Shown here: one piece after another, positions 11,551-22,530 of the stretch
Numbering within the stretch: position 1 is the stretch's first letter
Layout of the letters: each line of letters begins with the position of its first letter
Position numbers and translations under genes: made by a program
Notes under the pieces: model-generated
Told to the model about the DNA's origin: nothing
Database searches by the model: none
The model's input: only the letters and a program-made list of their open reading frames with translations
Assembly (NCBI RefSeq): GCF_001039355.2
Contig: NW_019775791.1
Location: 203,163-267,162 of the forward strand
Direction: 5' to 3'
Origin: Lingula anatina
Taxonomy: Eukaryota; Brachiopoda; Lingulata; Lingulida; Lingulidae
DNA length: 64,000 nt

Positions 11551-14500
11551 GCCAATATATATATATAATTAGGCCAAATACACTTATAGGTTTTTTTAGA
11601 TTGGCTTATACTTCAACAGTTTTAGCGCACTTAAATTAGAAATATGGTAAACAAATTGGCACTCTGATAAACTTCAAAGCAAATTAACTGTATGCTCTGT
11701 CATGCTTATTTTACCATCATGACTGTCTTTTGCCTTTATGCAAAGATTTCTTCAAAATCAAATATACTTTGAAGTCATCGTATAATTCTTTTCCAGGATG
11801 CAGAAGATCTAAGGACGCTTTATAACCAGTTCGTAGTTTTTTACGTGGTCAGCAAAGTCGATTCAGAAGATGACAGCGATTCTGATAGCGACTCTGAATC
11901 TGGAGACGAGAAGGCAACACCCGCTGGAGTTAAACAAGAGCGCATGGCAGTAGTCTATAGCCGTCTTGTAGAAGAAGGCTTATTAGATAAGCATACCCGG
12001 ATGAACGAGTGTCAGCTTTTTCACGGTTTATCCGCGTGGAAACTTCATGAAGCCAGAGAGTCCGCGATGGCAGACAGCAAACATACAGTGTATCTTGCAG
12101 ATTTTGAAAATTTCAAAAGTTGCCTCATAGGACACATTGAAGAAATTTTGGAAGCGAAAGTAACAATAGCGTGTAATAATCTCGCTAAAGCTCAAAAACG
12201 TTGCATTGATTCGCTTTTGTCTAAAGCAGAAGATCCGTTAACAATAGAAGAAACTTTAAAAGATATTGAAAAAATCAAACTATTGGAGCAGGATTTCTAC
12301 CGTAGGGTTGAACAAAAACTGACGGACAAAACACGCATGGAAATGTCCCTCAAAACTATTTTAAGTCAATGCCAGGAGGAACTGGTTGAAGACATTGGTC
12401 AGATCACATTTGAGAGACAACATAACATTCAAGAAGGGGCGTATGTTACTGGTGAAGAAGCCGTTAAGAAATGTGGAGATCACGTGAAAGATATCTTGAT
12501 TACACGACTTATCGATAAATATCAAAAAGGATTAAAGAACATATTCCAAAATGAAGAAAGCTTGATGCTTGAACTGCAGAGAACACAAAATTTGAAAAAC
12601 ACCAGGGAAGGTATCAAGCATGCGCTAGTATTAGTCTGTTCATTGACACAAAGTCTCTTTGACAGCTACAAAATACCACTGGATCTAAGCAAATGTGTGA
12701 GGAACCTTACATTTTGGGGACGCCTAAAAGAAGGTTTATGGAACTTTTTCCGAGCAATAGCCCACCCGATAGACTTTATCCGTGGTCGAACGATGATAAC
12801 AGTAAAATGGAAGCAGGGCATAGCCAGGAAATTTTTAGCTTCAATTGATACAATGAATTTAGCTTCCGAAGTTGCTGAAGCACTCAAGAGTCGTTTTGAC
12901 GTCGCCCACATAAATTTTCAAGAGAATATAATTGAACACAAAAACAACGTTGAAAGATCTTTGCGCCTCAGTAAGGAGCAGCTATCTTCCATTCAGCAGG
13001 TCGCACCAAAGATGGCCTCAGTTGAACTCCGCACCATCGGCATTTTAGATGTATTAAAGTACGGAACCCCGACATTTCTGAGACAGATCGGAGAAGGAGG
13101 GCAAGGGGAGGTCTGGGAGGTGACAGCGAGAGATAAGGCTAATTATGCTTTGAAACTCGTTGGGGACCCTGGATCCGAAGACCTCCTGGGAAAGTTGGCC
13201 CTTGAAATACATTACACGCGGTGAGTTTACTTGTGGTACAATTCTAGTAAATGGGCAATGCATCTGACCGTATTTTACACGTAAAAATCTTATTTTTATC
13301 GAAAAAATCCTTCTTCTCATGAGTTATTTGTCAACAAATTCCTTACTAGGATTCAATCTTTTGTAATATTTCTAATTAAATAACTTGGTTTTAAGGAAAT
13401 GAATATTCAATGAGAGCGCCGTTTGCTTCTTGTCATTTTAGAATGAACATTTAAATCAGACGTTTTTTGAAAAATATAGCTTTGTTGGATAATTAGACAT
13501 GAAAACATGACTTTGGGGTCTTTTCAAACCCGTGTAGCGCACCTCTTCAAACGATTGTGTAAGACCATGGCATTTACCCTCGATTTTGTTTTTTTTAATG
13601 AACTTTGCATCATTAAAAATTGCTTGTCTTATTGATTTATCGATTGTTATGGAACACCAAAGCAATGTTCTGGGAACGTATGACAATGTGTTACACTCTT
13701 TCGTCTTTTAGAAGCATCTCCCACGAACACGTAATGCCGGTCCTGGGGAGTTTTGTTATTGAAAAAGATGGCAAGCAGCACTTAGCCGTCCTCTACGAAC
13801 TCATGGAAAGTGATGTTATGCATATGCTTCGTAACGACCCAGGGGATCTAAAGATTCGGCTTGGAATTGGGCTGCAAGTGGCAAGTGCTTTAAACTACAT
13901 GCACAGCGCGGGACTCATGCATCGAGATATCAAACCGGAAAACGTGTTGGTATGTTGTCGTTTTGTGATCGTTTTTATAGCTTTACTAGGGGTCAGACAT
14001 TTATCATGGGGTTTGAAAAAGGTAGGAGCATGTTGTTTTTGGGTCATTTTAAAAAGGGCCTTTTTTACAGAAACTAAGATTTTATTTTTGTCACAGATTG
14101 TTCGGTTATGCATGTATTTTTTTTAGCAACAGGAATTAAGGTCAAGAAATTAAGCTACAAAACCTAGTTAACAAGTATTTTAATTTTTTCATGGAGATGA
14201 ATAACGGACATGACTGGTTTTTTATAGACTTATATAATCTTATTTTTGATTTTTTAAAACTAACATTTTAGCAGAACATTTCGATTTATAATGGATAAAC
14301 ATTTAATTTTTAAATACCGTATCATGGAGCATAAAATGTTTCTTTACACCTTTTAATTTATTTGTCAACAAATATTTGATAAAAAGTTATTTCAAAATAA
14401 AAGCTATTGGAAATGACAAGTCAGATAAAAATACAAATCAGGATCCCTTTGGAATCTTCTGGTATTCAAATCAAATTCAGTCCTTTGGTTCTAAACTGTT

Positions 14501-17321
14501 TATAAAAAACTCTGTTCTGGCCTTGCACCTGTAAATGTCCATCATAACGTGTTCAAACATGTTCCCCAAACGTGTCCTTAGCTGACTCTGTTATGGTCTC
14601 TGTTATGAGGTTTAAACTTCTAGAGGCTACCAAAAACGTATGTAAACTGAATGTTAGAAAGAAATGCATTTAAATTATTTAAATTCGTATTATATTTGCT
14701 GTAATATTTTATGTCTCCTTGATCTAAGCTGATGTAAGAAAAAAGAATGGAACAAACTCAAGTGTGATGTTTGAAATTTGGCCGATGATGGCCACTTTTA
14801 TTGGAAGTCCCATTAATAAAAAGAAATAAAGCATATTAATAATAAACATTGAATAATGTTGATAGATGATATAAATATTATGTGTGCGCCAGAATTATCT
14901 ACATTTAAATTATAATTCCAAACAAATAGTGCACACATTTCAAATTGTGGGGTTGCAAAGAGGCAAAACACATCAAAATTGAAAATGGCGAACGTAAAGT
15001 TATTCTGACAATTGTATACACTATAGAGAACTTTGCATAAAGCAGACTGAAGGTTTTCCTTGACCTCCGCGAGCCCAAGGTTATGGCCTCTCTTCGTGGG
15101 TGATTGTGTGTGGTGGGTGGGGGTGGGGAGGGGTCCTCACTCACTCCCATGATGGTGCGTTATTTATCCCGTTCTAAGTTTGTATAAGCTCTTATTTTCA
15201 TATGGATTTTTTTATTCCCGTGAGTTTTACATATGAATTTCCGAAAGGTTCACTGGACCGTCACGAACTTAAGTGATTCAGAGATTAAATCAGAACTTAG
15301 CCACTTCTATAGGCACAGTATAATGAATTGGTATTGCATACGCTTTATACTTCTTCTAAAAATACTGCAATTTATTTAAAGAACTCTCTGTGAAAGTCTA
15401 GTTACTTCATTCTTTTACGTATTTTGTCCTGGGATATTTTTTCAGTTTTCAGGACTTAGGTATGGGCGCTATAAAACTGCCAAAATGTGGTCGTTTTGTC
15501 CAAGTAGTAGAATTGAATCATATTATCTACAAATCAGAGGGTCTAGTTTATCAATAAACGCACAATTCGCAATTAAAACCCCTTTGCCTGTTTGCCTGCC
15601 TTTAAACTAAGACACAACTGACCATAATGTGTGTTTGATTGACGGGGCAGGTTTAGCGCATACCTAGTTGGTATTTATACCAAGGCTTTCAAAAACTGTA
15701 TTTATGTAGCCAAATGTTCACAAGCACAACGAAGCTCTGTTTTGCTCCAGAGTTAGTAAGATAAGTCCATATGACTAAAAATTGTCCTTTATTAATGACG
15801 AAAACTAATAAGTTACAAAACTGGGGAGATAATATAACATCCCCCAAATTATACAAGTGCCATAATATAAAAATAATAAAATATGTTAATGTTTTACACA
15901 ATTCAGCTACCAATATGCTTCCAAAAAGGCATGGGGAAGAAGATTAAAGAGCAGTTAAGTAGGGGGAGGGGGGAAAAGATGGGGGGGGAACAGGAGGCTA
16001 AACTGACGTACGCCGTCAGTACTTCATCACTAGTGTGTGACGCAAATGTAAGGCCATTGAATGGTTGCAATGGAAAGGCGCAAGTCTACCAAGTACGAGG
16101 CACGCACTCACCACTTAGCCTAGTTTAATTAGCCACGGGCGCTGTGCGATGAATTTCGTGCGCCCGTGACAAATGTAATCTAGGCTTAAGCCTCGGTCAC
16201 AACCGGCTGTACGGGCTCTTACGGGCTGTTTGCGTCCACCTTTTACGCAGAATCTCACGACCCATGTAGGTCTTTCTTACGAAAATTCGAGTTCGCAGAC
16301 ATCCCGTAAGCACGTACGGAGGATGTTGGGAATGTCCAAAAGATTCTACGAATAGCCTGTAAACAGCAAGACCGTTGCTCCCCTCGCTTTGAGTTAGCAA
16401 GTGAGACGTGCGTTGTGCAAAACGCACGTCGCAAGCAATGAAGGAGCAAGTGCCCTTTTCTTGTTAAGTGAGGCGCACGCCCTCACAACTAACAACAAAG
16501 TCGAGAGCACACCGGGGATGCGTCGCACGTGCGTCACCCCACGCCTGGTGTATGAAAGGCGTGCTCACGACGCAAGCTTGTGTCTTTACAATGAACGTCG
16601 ACTTTGTAACGTGTACAACTATTTTCAAAGTTTTGAAATTTTTACTCAGTTTAGTTTCTAATATGCCTCCAAAAGGCAATAGAAAGAAGCTTAGATAGCA
16701 GAAAAAAGGGAGGAGGAAAAAGAAAGAATGGGATAACATGAAGCAAAACGGACCTACGCCGTCAGTACGTCATCAGAGACGTATGAGGCAAGTGTGAAGC
16801 AAAACTGACGTAAAAGGGCACTACTTTCGCCGTGCGTTGCATCCCCATCGTAAACGGTGAGTGTGTGCCACGTTTGCAGCAATCAAGACGAACTCAAGAA
16901 ATGAGTACAATTTCCACGGTCATCGCTCCTTGCAATTAGCGTCACTGCTTGAAAGGACAACTCAAGTGGCCCTTGCGACTCGCAAGGCAGACTTTCCTCT
17001 ACCTCTACGAACCCCACGACCTCCACTGCACCCCAAATTCGTAGGGGACGTACGGTCCTAAAATCCGTGTGTCCGGTTGTGACCGAGGCTTTAAGTGGCA
17101 ACTGAGTACGCAGGTAGCAAGACAAACTCAAGAAATGAGCACAATTTCTAAGGCAAGGCAATCGAGTTTTAAAGTTTTAACTCTTGTGAAAAGATTAATC
17201 ACTCACTATGCTGATCTTTTCATACCATCTCATTTTTTTTTCTCTACCAGTACTACAAATTTTCTGTACATGGCATTGGCAATGTTAATATTTTAATTTT
17301 TTCCTTTTTTGTTTTATTTAC

Positions 17322-17353
<32 letters not shown>

Positions 17354-18299
17354 TTTGATTCTCTAAAGATTCATCAGTTAACCTTTGTTATTGGTCTTTA
17401 TTCTCTCTACATATTTTGCCGTTCTATGCTTTTTGTTCGTACCATTTTTTATCCAGTCATATGTGATATACATGTTACATGCAAAGAAATGACTTAATTA
17501 GATGTATTAAACCCATGATTTAAAAATTTATGTTGTACTATATGATATCTGTTACACCCCTGACATAGGGGACCCAAGACAAGAATAGAATTAATAAATT
17601 ATATTTTGGCAAAGTTCATTATGAACAAAAACTGATTGCTGTAACTAATGAGAGTCAGTTTATTTCATTTATGTATAATACCATTGAGATAAGTCGTAAT
17701 TTGCTTCCTGGGATGTTACACTGCTGATACATTTTTACCACTTCCTTTGGTCTGTTTGTTCATTTGCTACAAAGAAATCCTTCAGAACACACACAGCATA
17801 AAAACTAAGGCTTCATTCACATTAGGCTTCGTTCACATGCAATGTCTATTTTCTAAATTCTATTTCCTACATGTATTCGCGCTATCTTATGATCACGGTC
17901 TGTGCCCTGAATATCCCGCCGCGTAATTACTGGCAGCGCGAGCCAGTTACTTATAGTAACTTATAGTAACTGGCTCGCGCTGCCAGTAATTACGCCGCGG
18001 GATATAATATTCAGGGCACAGATCGTGATCATAAGACATACCGCGAATAGAAAATAGAATTTAGAAAATAGACATTGCATGCGAATGAAGCCTTAGTAAA
18101 TCTTGCCAATTAACAGCAAGATCAACACTGAACATCATGCATGGTATATACTTGGACATAATAACGAATATTATGTCCAAGGTACATAAAAATATGATCT
18201 TCCTGTATAAATGAAAGATTGAGATTATTTGAGACTCAAAAGTATTATGTACACTCATGACATTTAAGTATATATATGTTCATATACTTATATACAATC

Positions 18300-18350
<51 letters not shown>

Positions 18351-18858
18351 GATACATGTAAATTGAATTTTGTGTGAATACGTGTATTCACATAAATTTT
18401 GAAAATTCGTAATAGTTATACTGCTTCGTAGCATTTTACAAATGCTTATTTTATTTTGCTTTTAGCTTGACTCAGAAAAGAAGGCAAAGCTGGCAGACTT
18501 TGGGCTATGTAAGCCATTGGCTATGAGCAACCAGACTATTTGCGGCACACCGCTGTTCCTAGCGCCCGAGATACTTGACAAGGAAGGCTCGTACGACCCA
18601 TCGGTAGATGTTTATTCCTTTGGTATACTCCTGTGGTTCTTGTGTGATGGTAGAGGTAAAAACCCCTTAAATGTGGTATGGCTGGCTCTCTTTGGGCTTT
18701 GTGGCTTTTGTAGACTTGGTGAACGACCCGAAAGGCGTCCTAACTTCAGTGATGAATGTTGGCAACTTATGACGACTTGCTGGGACAGTGACCCCAAAAA
18801 GAGGCCAAGTTTTGATGACATCATTTCTAAGCTAAAAGCTATCATTGCGAATTTGTAA
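7092..18858 (+). CDS. DSTYK-like: Gene B: dynamin-type GTPase/protein kinase fusion, DSTYK-like, catalytic motifs intact
   Basis: Exons 7092-7700, 11797-13220, 13712-13949 and 18466-18858 total 888 codons (887 aa). Residues 1-203 hold G1 GQTNCGKS (72-79) and G3 DSPG (166-169). The G4-like SKVD (222-225) opens exon 2, followed by an acidic Ser/Asp run (226-244) and a long helical region to about 630. The kinase domain has glycine loop GEGGQGEV (635-642), Lys656 in YALK, HRDIKPEN (748-755), ADFG (767-770), APE and DVYSFG. The signatures LALEIHYTR, GLCKP, GERPERRPN and CWQLMTTCW are close to vertebrate DSTYK, a Ser/Thr/Tyr kinase linked to FGF/ERK signalling and cell death. Donors are gtatgt, gtgagt and gtatgt; acceptors ttccag, ttttag and ttttag. 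Oddity: the segment encoded at 18655-18711 is hydrophobic and unlike its paralogues. Intron 1 holds several transposons. Confidence 0.88.
7825..8620 (+). mobile_element. 5'-truncated LINE reverse-transcriptase tail (L2/Rex-like), dead
   Basis: Frames from 7825 read DDTTLVGLVTDNDESTYRES, the segment that follows (Y/F)ADD in L2/CR1/Rex-type reverse transcriptases. Then come LILNVAKTKEMIVDFRR, VEEF-stop-LLGIHLNSKLNW and the usual tail ending FLNSFYPSAV. A TAA stop at 8041 interrupts the frame, and a natural stop falls at 8515. The 5' break lies at the two catalytic Asp codons, consistent with ordinary 5' truncation at insertion. It sits in intron 1 of gene B, in sense orientation, about 125 bp after the donor. 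The 3' tail is AT-rich. Confidence 0.8.
8621..9070. other. Gene B intron 1, no recognisable feature
   Basis: AT-rich intron sequence. No coding frame or repeat structure that I can support. Confidence 0.4.
9074..9320. repeat. Diverged copy of the hAT-like GGATCCAGG repeat, with a 30-bp palindrome
   Basis: The block GGATCCAGGATTATTTGAA, a C-run, then TATTTTAG...GGCGAAC...GTCATTTGGTAC matches the element at 26454-26689 in order, so both belong to one family. Positions 9167-9196 form a perfect 30-bp palindrome (AAAGGCCAGAAAAAT and its complement), which could extrude as a cruciform. The right terminus was not found. Confidence 0.5.
9321..10454. other. Gene B intron 1, no recognisable feature
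   Basis: AT-rich sequence with short A/T runs. No coding frame supported. Confidence 0.4.
10455..11113. mobile_element. Short inverted-repeat element with a CATTC-rich interior
   Basis: The left end CCTCCGTCACACT pairs with a right end whose complement reads CCCCTGTCACACT. The 659-bp interior is saturated with GCATTC/CATTCCA/GAATG words spaced roughly every 10-25 bp on both strands, for example GACAGCATTCGAAATATTC. There is no coding frame. It looks like a MITE whose body grew from short repeats. It lies in intron 1 of gene B. Confidence 0.6.
11139..11480. mobile_element. TTAA-type MITE, family 1, diverged copy
   Basis: TTTAAGGGATAATTACTGTTC at the left is mirrored by GAACGGTCGTTATCCCTTCAA at the right. 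The interior aligns along its length with the better copy at 23421-23749, sharing GGCCGAAAAAT, CCATACTTACCAAT, TTAGTCCCTGTTTTTT, TAGCCATC and TCTATGAGTTAT. It is 0.34 kb and non-coding, consistent with a piggyBac-like non-autonomous element. Confidence 0.65.
11485..11547. repeat. (TA)n microsatellite
   Basis: About 30 uninterrupted TA units, followed by a short second TA block ending at about 11568. Intron 1 of gene B, 250 bp before exon 2. Confidence 0.95.
13950..16114. other. Gene B intron 3, 5' half: no gene; G-rich repeat start near 15900
   Basis: No coding frame supported. From about 15905 (CCAATATGCTTCCAAAAAGGC, then G-rich, then TACGCCGTCAGTACTTCATCA) the sequence parallels 16658-16780 inside the next element, so part of that element or a relative is present here in direct orientation. 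Confidence 0.4.
16115..16188. repeat. 74-bp hairpin
   Basis: TTAGCCTAG...GCCACGGGCGC pairs with GCGCCCGTGAC...CTAGGCTTAA around a 17-nt loop. It directly abuts the TTAA at the left end of the next element and could be a tiny foldback or the end of an older nested copy. Confidence 0.55.
16190..17090. mobile_element. 0.9-kb TTAA-flanked inverted-repeat element
   Basis: The 17-bp ends GCCTCGGTCACAACCGG (16190-16206) and its complement (17073-17089) are perfect. TTAA lies outside each end (16186-16189 and 17091-17094, with one extra T on the right), which suggests a piggyBac-type target duplication. The GC content is higher than in the surrounding DNA. The short frames inside show no domain I recognise. 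It lies in intron 3 of gene B. Confidence 0.65.
17323..17353. repeat. (TTA)n microsatellite
   Basis: About ten TTA/ATT units in intron 3 of gene B. Confidence 0.9.
17806..18095. mobile_element. 290-bp foldback element, near-perfect palindrome
   Basis: Two arms of roughly 125 bp are reverse complements and meet at about 17965. Conserved blocks in both arms are TAAGGCTTC, ATGCAATGTCTATTTTCTAA, CTTATGATCACG, GTGCCCTGAATAT and CGTAATTACTGGCAGCGCG. TA flanks both ends, matching a Tc/mariner-like target. The left end carries a second terminal-like AGGCTTC. It is non-coding, within intron 3 of gene B. Confidence 0.75.
18148..18182. repeat. Short perfect hairpin and nearby (TA)n
   Basis: CTTGGACATAATA pairs with TATTATGTCCAAG around a 5-nt loop. 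A (TA)n tract of about 44 bp follows at 18302-18346, 120 bp before the last exon of gene B. Confidence 0.7.
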
Positions 18859-20179
18859 ATGGCAGTCTATTCTATAATTTTTTTCACATGCCATAGATAA
18901 CAAATAGACACAGTTTATTCTTATAAGTAGGGGATGGAAACATTTTGTCTGAAAGAAAAACAAGATCCGTGGTTAATTGAAAAAGACCATTTTAGAACCT
19001 GTTGCTTAAAAAGAACATCAAAATTCAAGAACGCATACGACGATAAGAATGATGACATATGGCAAAAATGTTTTATATGACGAAAGAAGTTTAAAATGAC
19101 TAGAAGAAGCACTAGTTTTGATACAGGTATCTATAGGAATGCAAAATGTAAAAACTGACACTCGGTATTCGGGTGAACTATTAAAGATACAATTAAAATT
19201 TTCATTAAGGTAGCATTTTGTTCCAATAATTTAGACTTAGAAAGTGTCTTTAAAGCAGTATATTGTTTGTTGCGAGCCTCTCTAGGGAAAAGGACTGATA
19301 ACTAAATATATATGTTTATTTTTAAAAATCATATTTGTGATTTTGTAATATTTTTAAACCTATCTTTATCAATAACTAAACTTTTACAATAAAGCGAATT
19401 GGTTAGATCTTGCTTGGTGAAGAGAGAAATGAAACTATTTAAAAGAATCTTAAAGATGAATAATGTCTTTTTATATTCATTTTATATTCAAGAGGAAGGA
19501 GGATAGAACATGCATACATATACATCACGTGATCACAACATGTAGTGGCATCTGAAAGCAACACCTTAAGATTGTCATGCACGTCGTGGTATGACGGGTC
19601 CTAGAAACTACATTTTATTGTTGCAACTTCGAACAGATTTAGGTTAACTATTACAATATGTACAATAACACACAACAAACTCCATGTCAGTAGTCAGTAA
19701 AGTGGCATCCCACGCCATGCTTAATCAAATATTTAAAAGAGCAACCTCTAAACTAGGTACGTAGTTGCCGATAAGTAAATCGTTACAAAATACTTAACAA
19801 TTACAAAATTAAAAATTATTTCCCTTTCAAATTTATGATAATTCAAAATAGAAGATTATTAGGTTGCTCAATTTGGTAACTTCTCAGATATAATTGTAAA
19901 TGGTGATAACCCTTTACTACATTGTGTAAATGATCATTAGTGAATGTTGCATAGTTTATGTATACTTGGTATTACAAACCTGTAAACAAGTTAAGAGGTT
20001 GCATTTCAACGGTAATAATTTTTTTATTAGTAACTGATCTATTAAACCACATGCTGGGCATCGAGTTTGATAAAAGCAAAATACATGTATGTATATCAAA
20101 AAAAGGGTATATGGGTTATTTCACACACTAGCTTTTTTATTCTTGAGTAAGTTTTATAATGATTAAAAATATAAGCAAC
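18859..20179 (+). other. 3' flank of gene B; 18880-19325 is duplicated at 22160-22530
   Basis: After the stop, shared blocks TTTTTTTCACATGC, TTTTGATAC, GGAATGCAAAA, AACTGACACTCGGTATT, GCATTTTGTT and GAGCCTCTC run in the same order at 22170-22490, so the 3' untranslated or flanking sequence was copied with the last exon. From 19330 to 20179 there is AT-rich DNA with no gene I can support. Confidence 0.6.
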
Positions 20180-20830
20180 TAGAAAAAATCCAGTATACTA
20201 GTACAGCTGCCAGGGTATTCCTTGGGATACACAGATTTACTCCTCTTCTTGCCATAGAAGGAGATATAGGGTGGATGAGAACAAAATATGAAAGATGGTT
20301 GCACCTTGTAGAACTGTGGAACAGGCTGGTTAACATGGGACGATAAGATCACAAAACAATTTTCCTTAGAGATTACGATTTGGCAAAAGAGGGAAACATT
20401 AAATGGTGTGCCCACCTTTCTCATTCTTAAGCTGCCTGTGAAATGGACCATTTGTTTAATAAATTAGTTACTTGTGATATTGGTCTTATACATTATTTAA
20501 GATTCAAGAAACAGTTTGGAAGGAAGGCTTGCTAAAAAAAAAGGCCAAATTAAGGGTTTACAAGAAATTTAAAGAACATTAAACAGCAGAAAATGGCATC
20601 AGATATAATTAGAAGCAGAGCAGAAAGGTCAATCACTGCTCAGTTTAGAAATGGAGTACTACCATTACATGCCATGTTGAAACAGGTCGATTTGTAAACA
20701 AAACGCTGGTGGATAGACTTTGTATGCTTCGTAATGAACAAAAAGTAGAAGAAAATAAGTATTATTTTATTTCTCGCTTTATGCAAATATCAGGCAAAAA
20801 TGGTATGAAAGGGAAAATGAGCGATTGTAC
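20180..20830 (+). pseudogene. Dead LINE C-terminal region
   Basis: The plus strand reads STAARVFLGIHRFTPLLAI then EGDIGW, followed, across stops, by DHKTIFLRDYDLAKEGN, SRAERSITAQFRNGVLPLHA and DRLCMLRNEQKVEENKYYF. This order matches the distal region of non-LTR retrotransposon ORF2 proteins of marine invertebrates, where a zinc-knuckle-like C..C..N...E.E.HFL motif follows. Several stops and frame changes show it is inactive. It is a different lineage from the LINE tail at 7825. Confidence 0.6.
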
Positions 20831-20984
20831 CTTTCGTGTTCTGGGGCGAGGCGGTGGAAGAGAGACCTCGGATACATCTTCAAAGACTTTCACAGAAAAA
20901 AAAATCGAGCTCGAGGTTTCACTTTAACTGCCTCCTGGCCAGAAAGAAGCTATGGAATAAGTAAAGGTAACGCTAGTGACTTAC

Positions 20985-21640
20985 TAAGCCCACAGGGCTG
21001 GACCCGTACGATCCAAACGCATGGTACATTTATCTGGCATTATTTCCCGAGGGATCGCTGTCCTCATATCGTCACTTTTTGAACAGTGCTCATATTCAGT
21101 GGTCCTTGCAACTTGAGAAACCACAATAAGATTCCAACGAGAAAAATGTCAAAGAATTCCTTTTGTAAGAAATGTAATTTCCCATGATTGCCATCTACCT
21201 TGATTCTCGTACTGTTCAGCACAAACGTGAAATGGTGGCCCAAGTCGAGTGTCACCAAGTGGATCCGAAATGCATAAAAAAGAATCAGTAAAAAATAATG
21301 GCAATTGTGTATGGGAATTGTAATGTCTCCTTAAAGATTAAAATATTTACTCAAAGGAAAATGGCCAATACAAACTATTCGAAAAAAAGGACTAGCACAG
21401 TACCGAAATGCGTGTACATGTAAGAGCAATATCAGCAACAGCACGGACAACACACATCCTGACCCCTATAACCTGATGGGGTATAATTTTACATGTTATC
21501 TATGTAAACAAATATCACTCGAAGACGGTCGAAGACGTTAAGTTATTTACACAGTAACAATCAAAATCAAAGAGTCCATAAACATGGTTTAATATTTGAC
21601 AGCTTTTGTTCCACGATTATCAGGTTATCCAAAGACTACG
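20985..21640 (-). pseudogene. Relic D1: last exon and adjoining intron of a gene C-like paralogue
   Basis: Minus-strand sequence matches gene C exon 4: PLG, TRLGPPFHVCAEQYEN, then GRWQSW against GRWHSL, and TTEYEHC against PIEYEHC, with DDMRTAI. A 17-bp insertion and further indels break the frame (FFDIF...ILLWFL lies in another frame) and a stop follows TKGIL. The plus-strand block 21290-21640 aligns with gene C intron 3 at about 26970-27330 (AAAATGGCC, CGAAATG/CTAAATGTGT, AACAAATATC, CTCGAAGAC). A stretch corresponding to about 26176-26970 is missing. Confidence 0.75.
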
Positions 21641-21794
21641 GGGGGAGGTTTTTGTTACCGTTAGTCGGTTTGTTTGTGGAGAGCATGACGTTAAACGGAT
21701 ATTGATAAATCTCAGGATAGGTCACAAATGACCCAAGAAAAAAATAATTATATTTTGGTGATAATCCAGTAATAAATTAATTCGTCTTTTATAG

Positions 21795-22530
21795 ACGTGG
21801 CGAACGACCCGAAAGACGCCCTAACATTAATGATAAATGTTGGCATCTAATGACGAATTGCTCGGACAGATACCCTAAAAAGATGCTAATTTGATGAAAT
21901 TATTTCTAAGCTTGCGGGTAACATTTTAAATTTGTAAAACCCCTTTTATACTGGACGGCGTCCTTTTTGCGTCATTTGTGCGACCATGAAACTGGCATCG
22001 TTGTGGGCGTAAAAAAGGAGGCACAAGCATAGCTTTTGTTGCAAAATGAATGCTCATTGATCGGCCTGTTGTCGGCTCGTAAACTATTTTTTCTTCAAAA
22101 CAGGACCGTACAACGGGACGCAAGAAGAACGACGTCCAATGTAAAGGAGGCTTAAACGGTAGCCTTATCGATGATTTTTTTCACATGCAAGGAGTCCATT
22201 ATTTGATTGAAATACACCATTTAAGCACAAGTCGGTCACAAAAAATTCTAGAGCACATACGGACGATGACAATGGCGGAATGTGGCAAATAATGTTTTAC
22301 ATGACAAAAGTTTTTGAAATGACAGATAGAAAAAACTGGTTTTGATACGTTTGTAAGGAATGCAAAAAGTGAAACTGACACTCGGTATTTGGGTAAACCA
22401 TTTTTCATCAAGAAAGCATTTTGTTTCAATAAGTTGCACTGAAGAAGGGTTTTCATGGCATTATATTGTTTGTTTGGAGCCTCTCCAGAAAAAAAGACTG
22501 ATAACTGAATATATATAATATGTTTATATT
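21795..22530 (+). pseudogene. Relic E: last exon segment and downstream flank of gene B
   Basis: After a TTTTATAG acceptor-like site the frame reads GERPERRPNINDKCWHLMTN, matching gene B, then MLI-stop. A frame change restores FDEIISKLAGNILNL-stop at 21939, matching the gene B C-terminus. The following 350 bp repeat the gene B 3' flank. Several substitutions hit key residues (CWDSDP to CSDRYP). It is a non-functional duplicate, in gene B orientation, lodged between antisense relics of the gene C type. Confidence 0.8.

Noticed and set aside
16197-17161. Several 60-90 codon frames on both strands
   Set aside because: They lie in the GC-richer TTAA-flanked element. The frames overlap each other and show no protein family.
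21795-21939. Relic E as an alternative last exon of gene B
   Set aside because: It has a frameshift and an early stop after MLI, and lost residues of the CWDSDP motif, so it is better read as a pseudogene.
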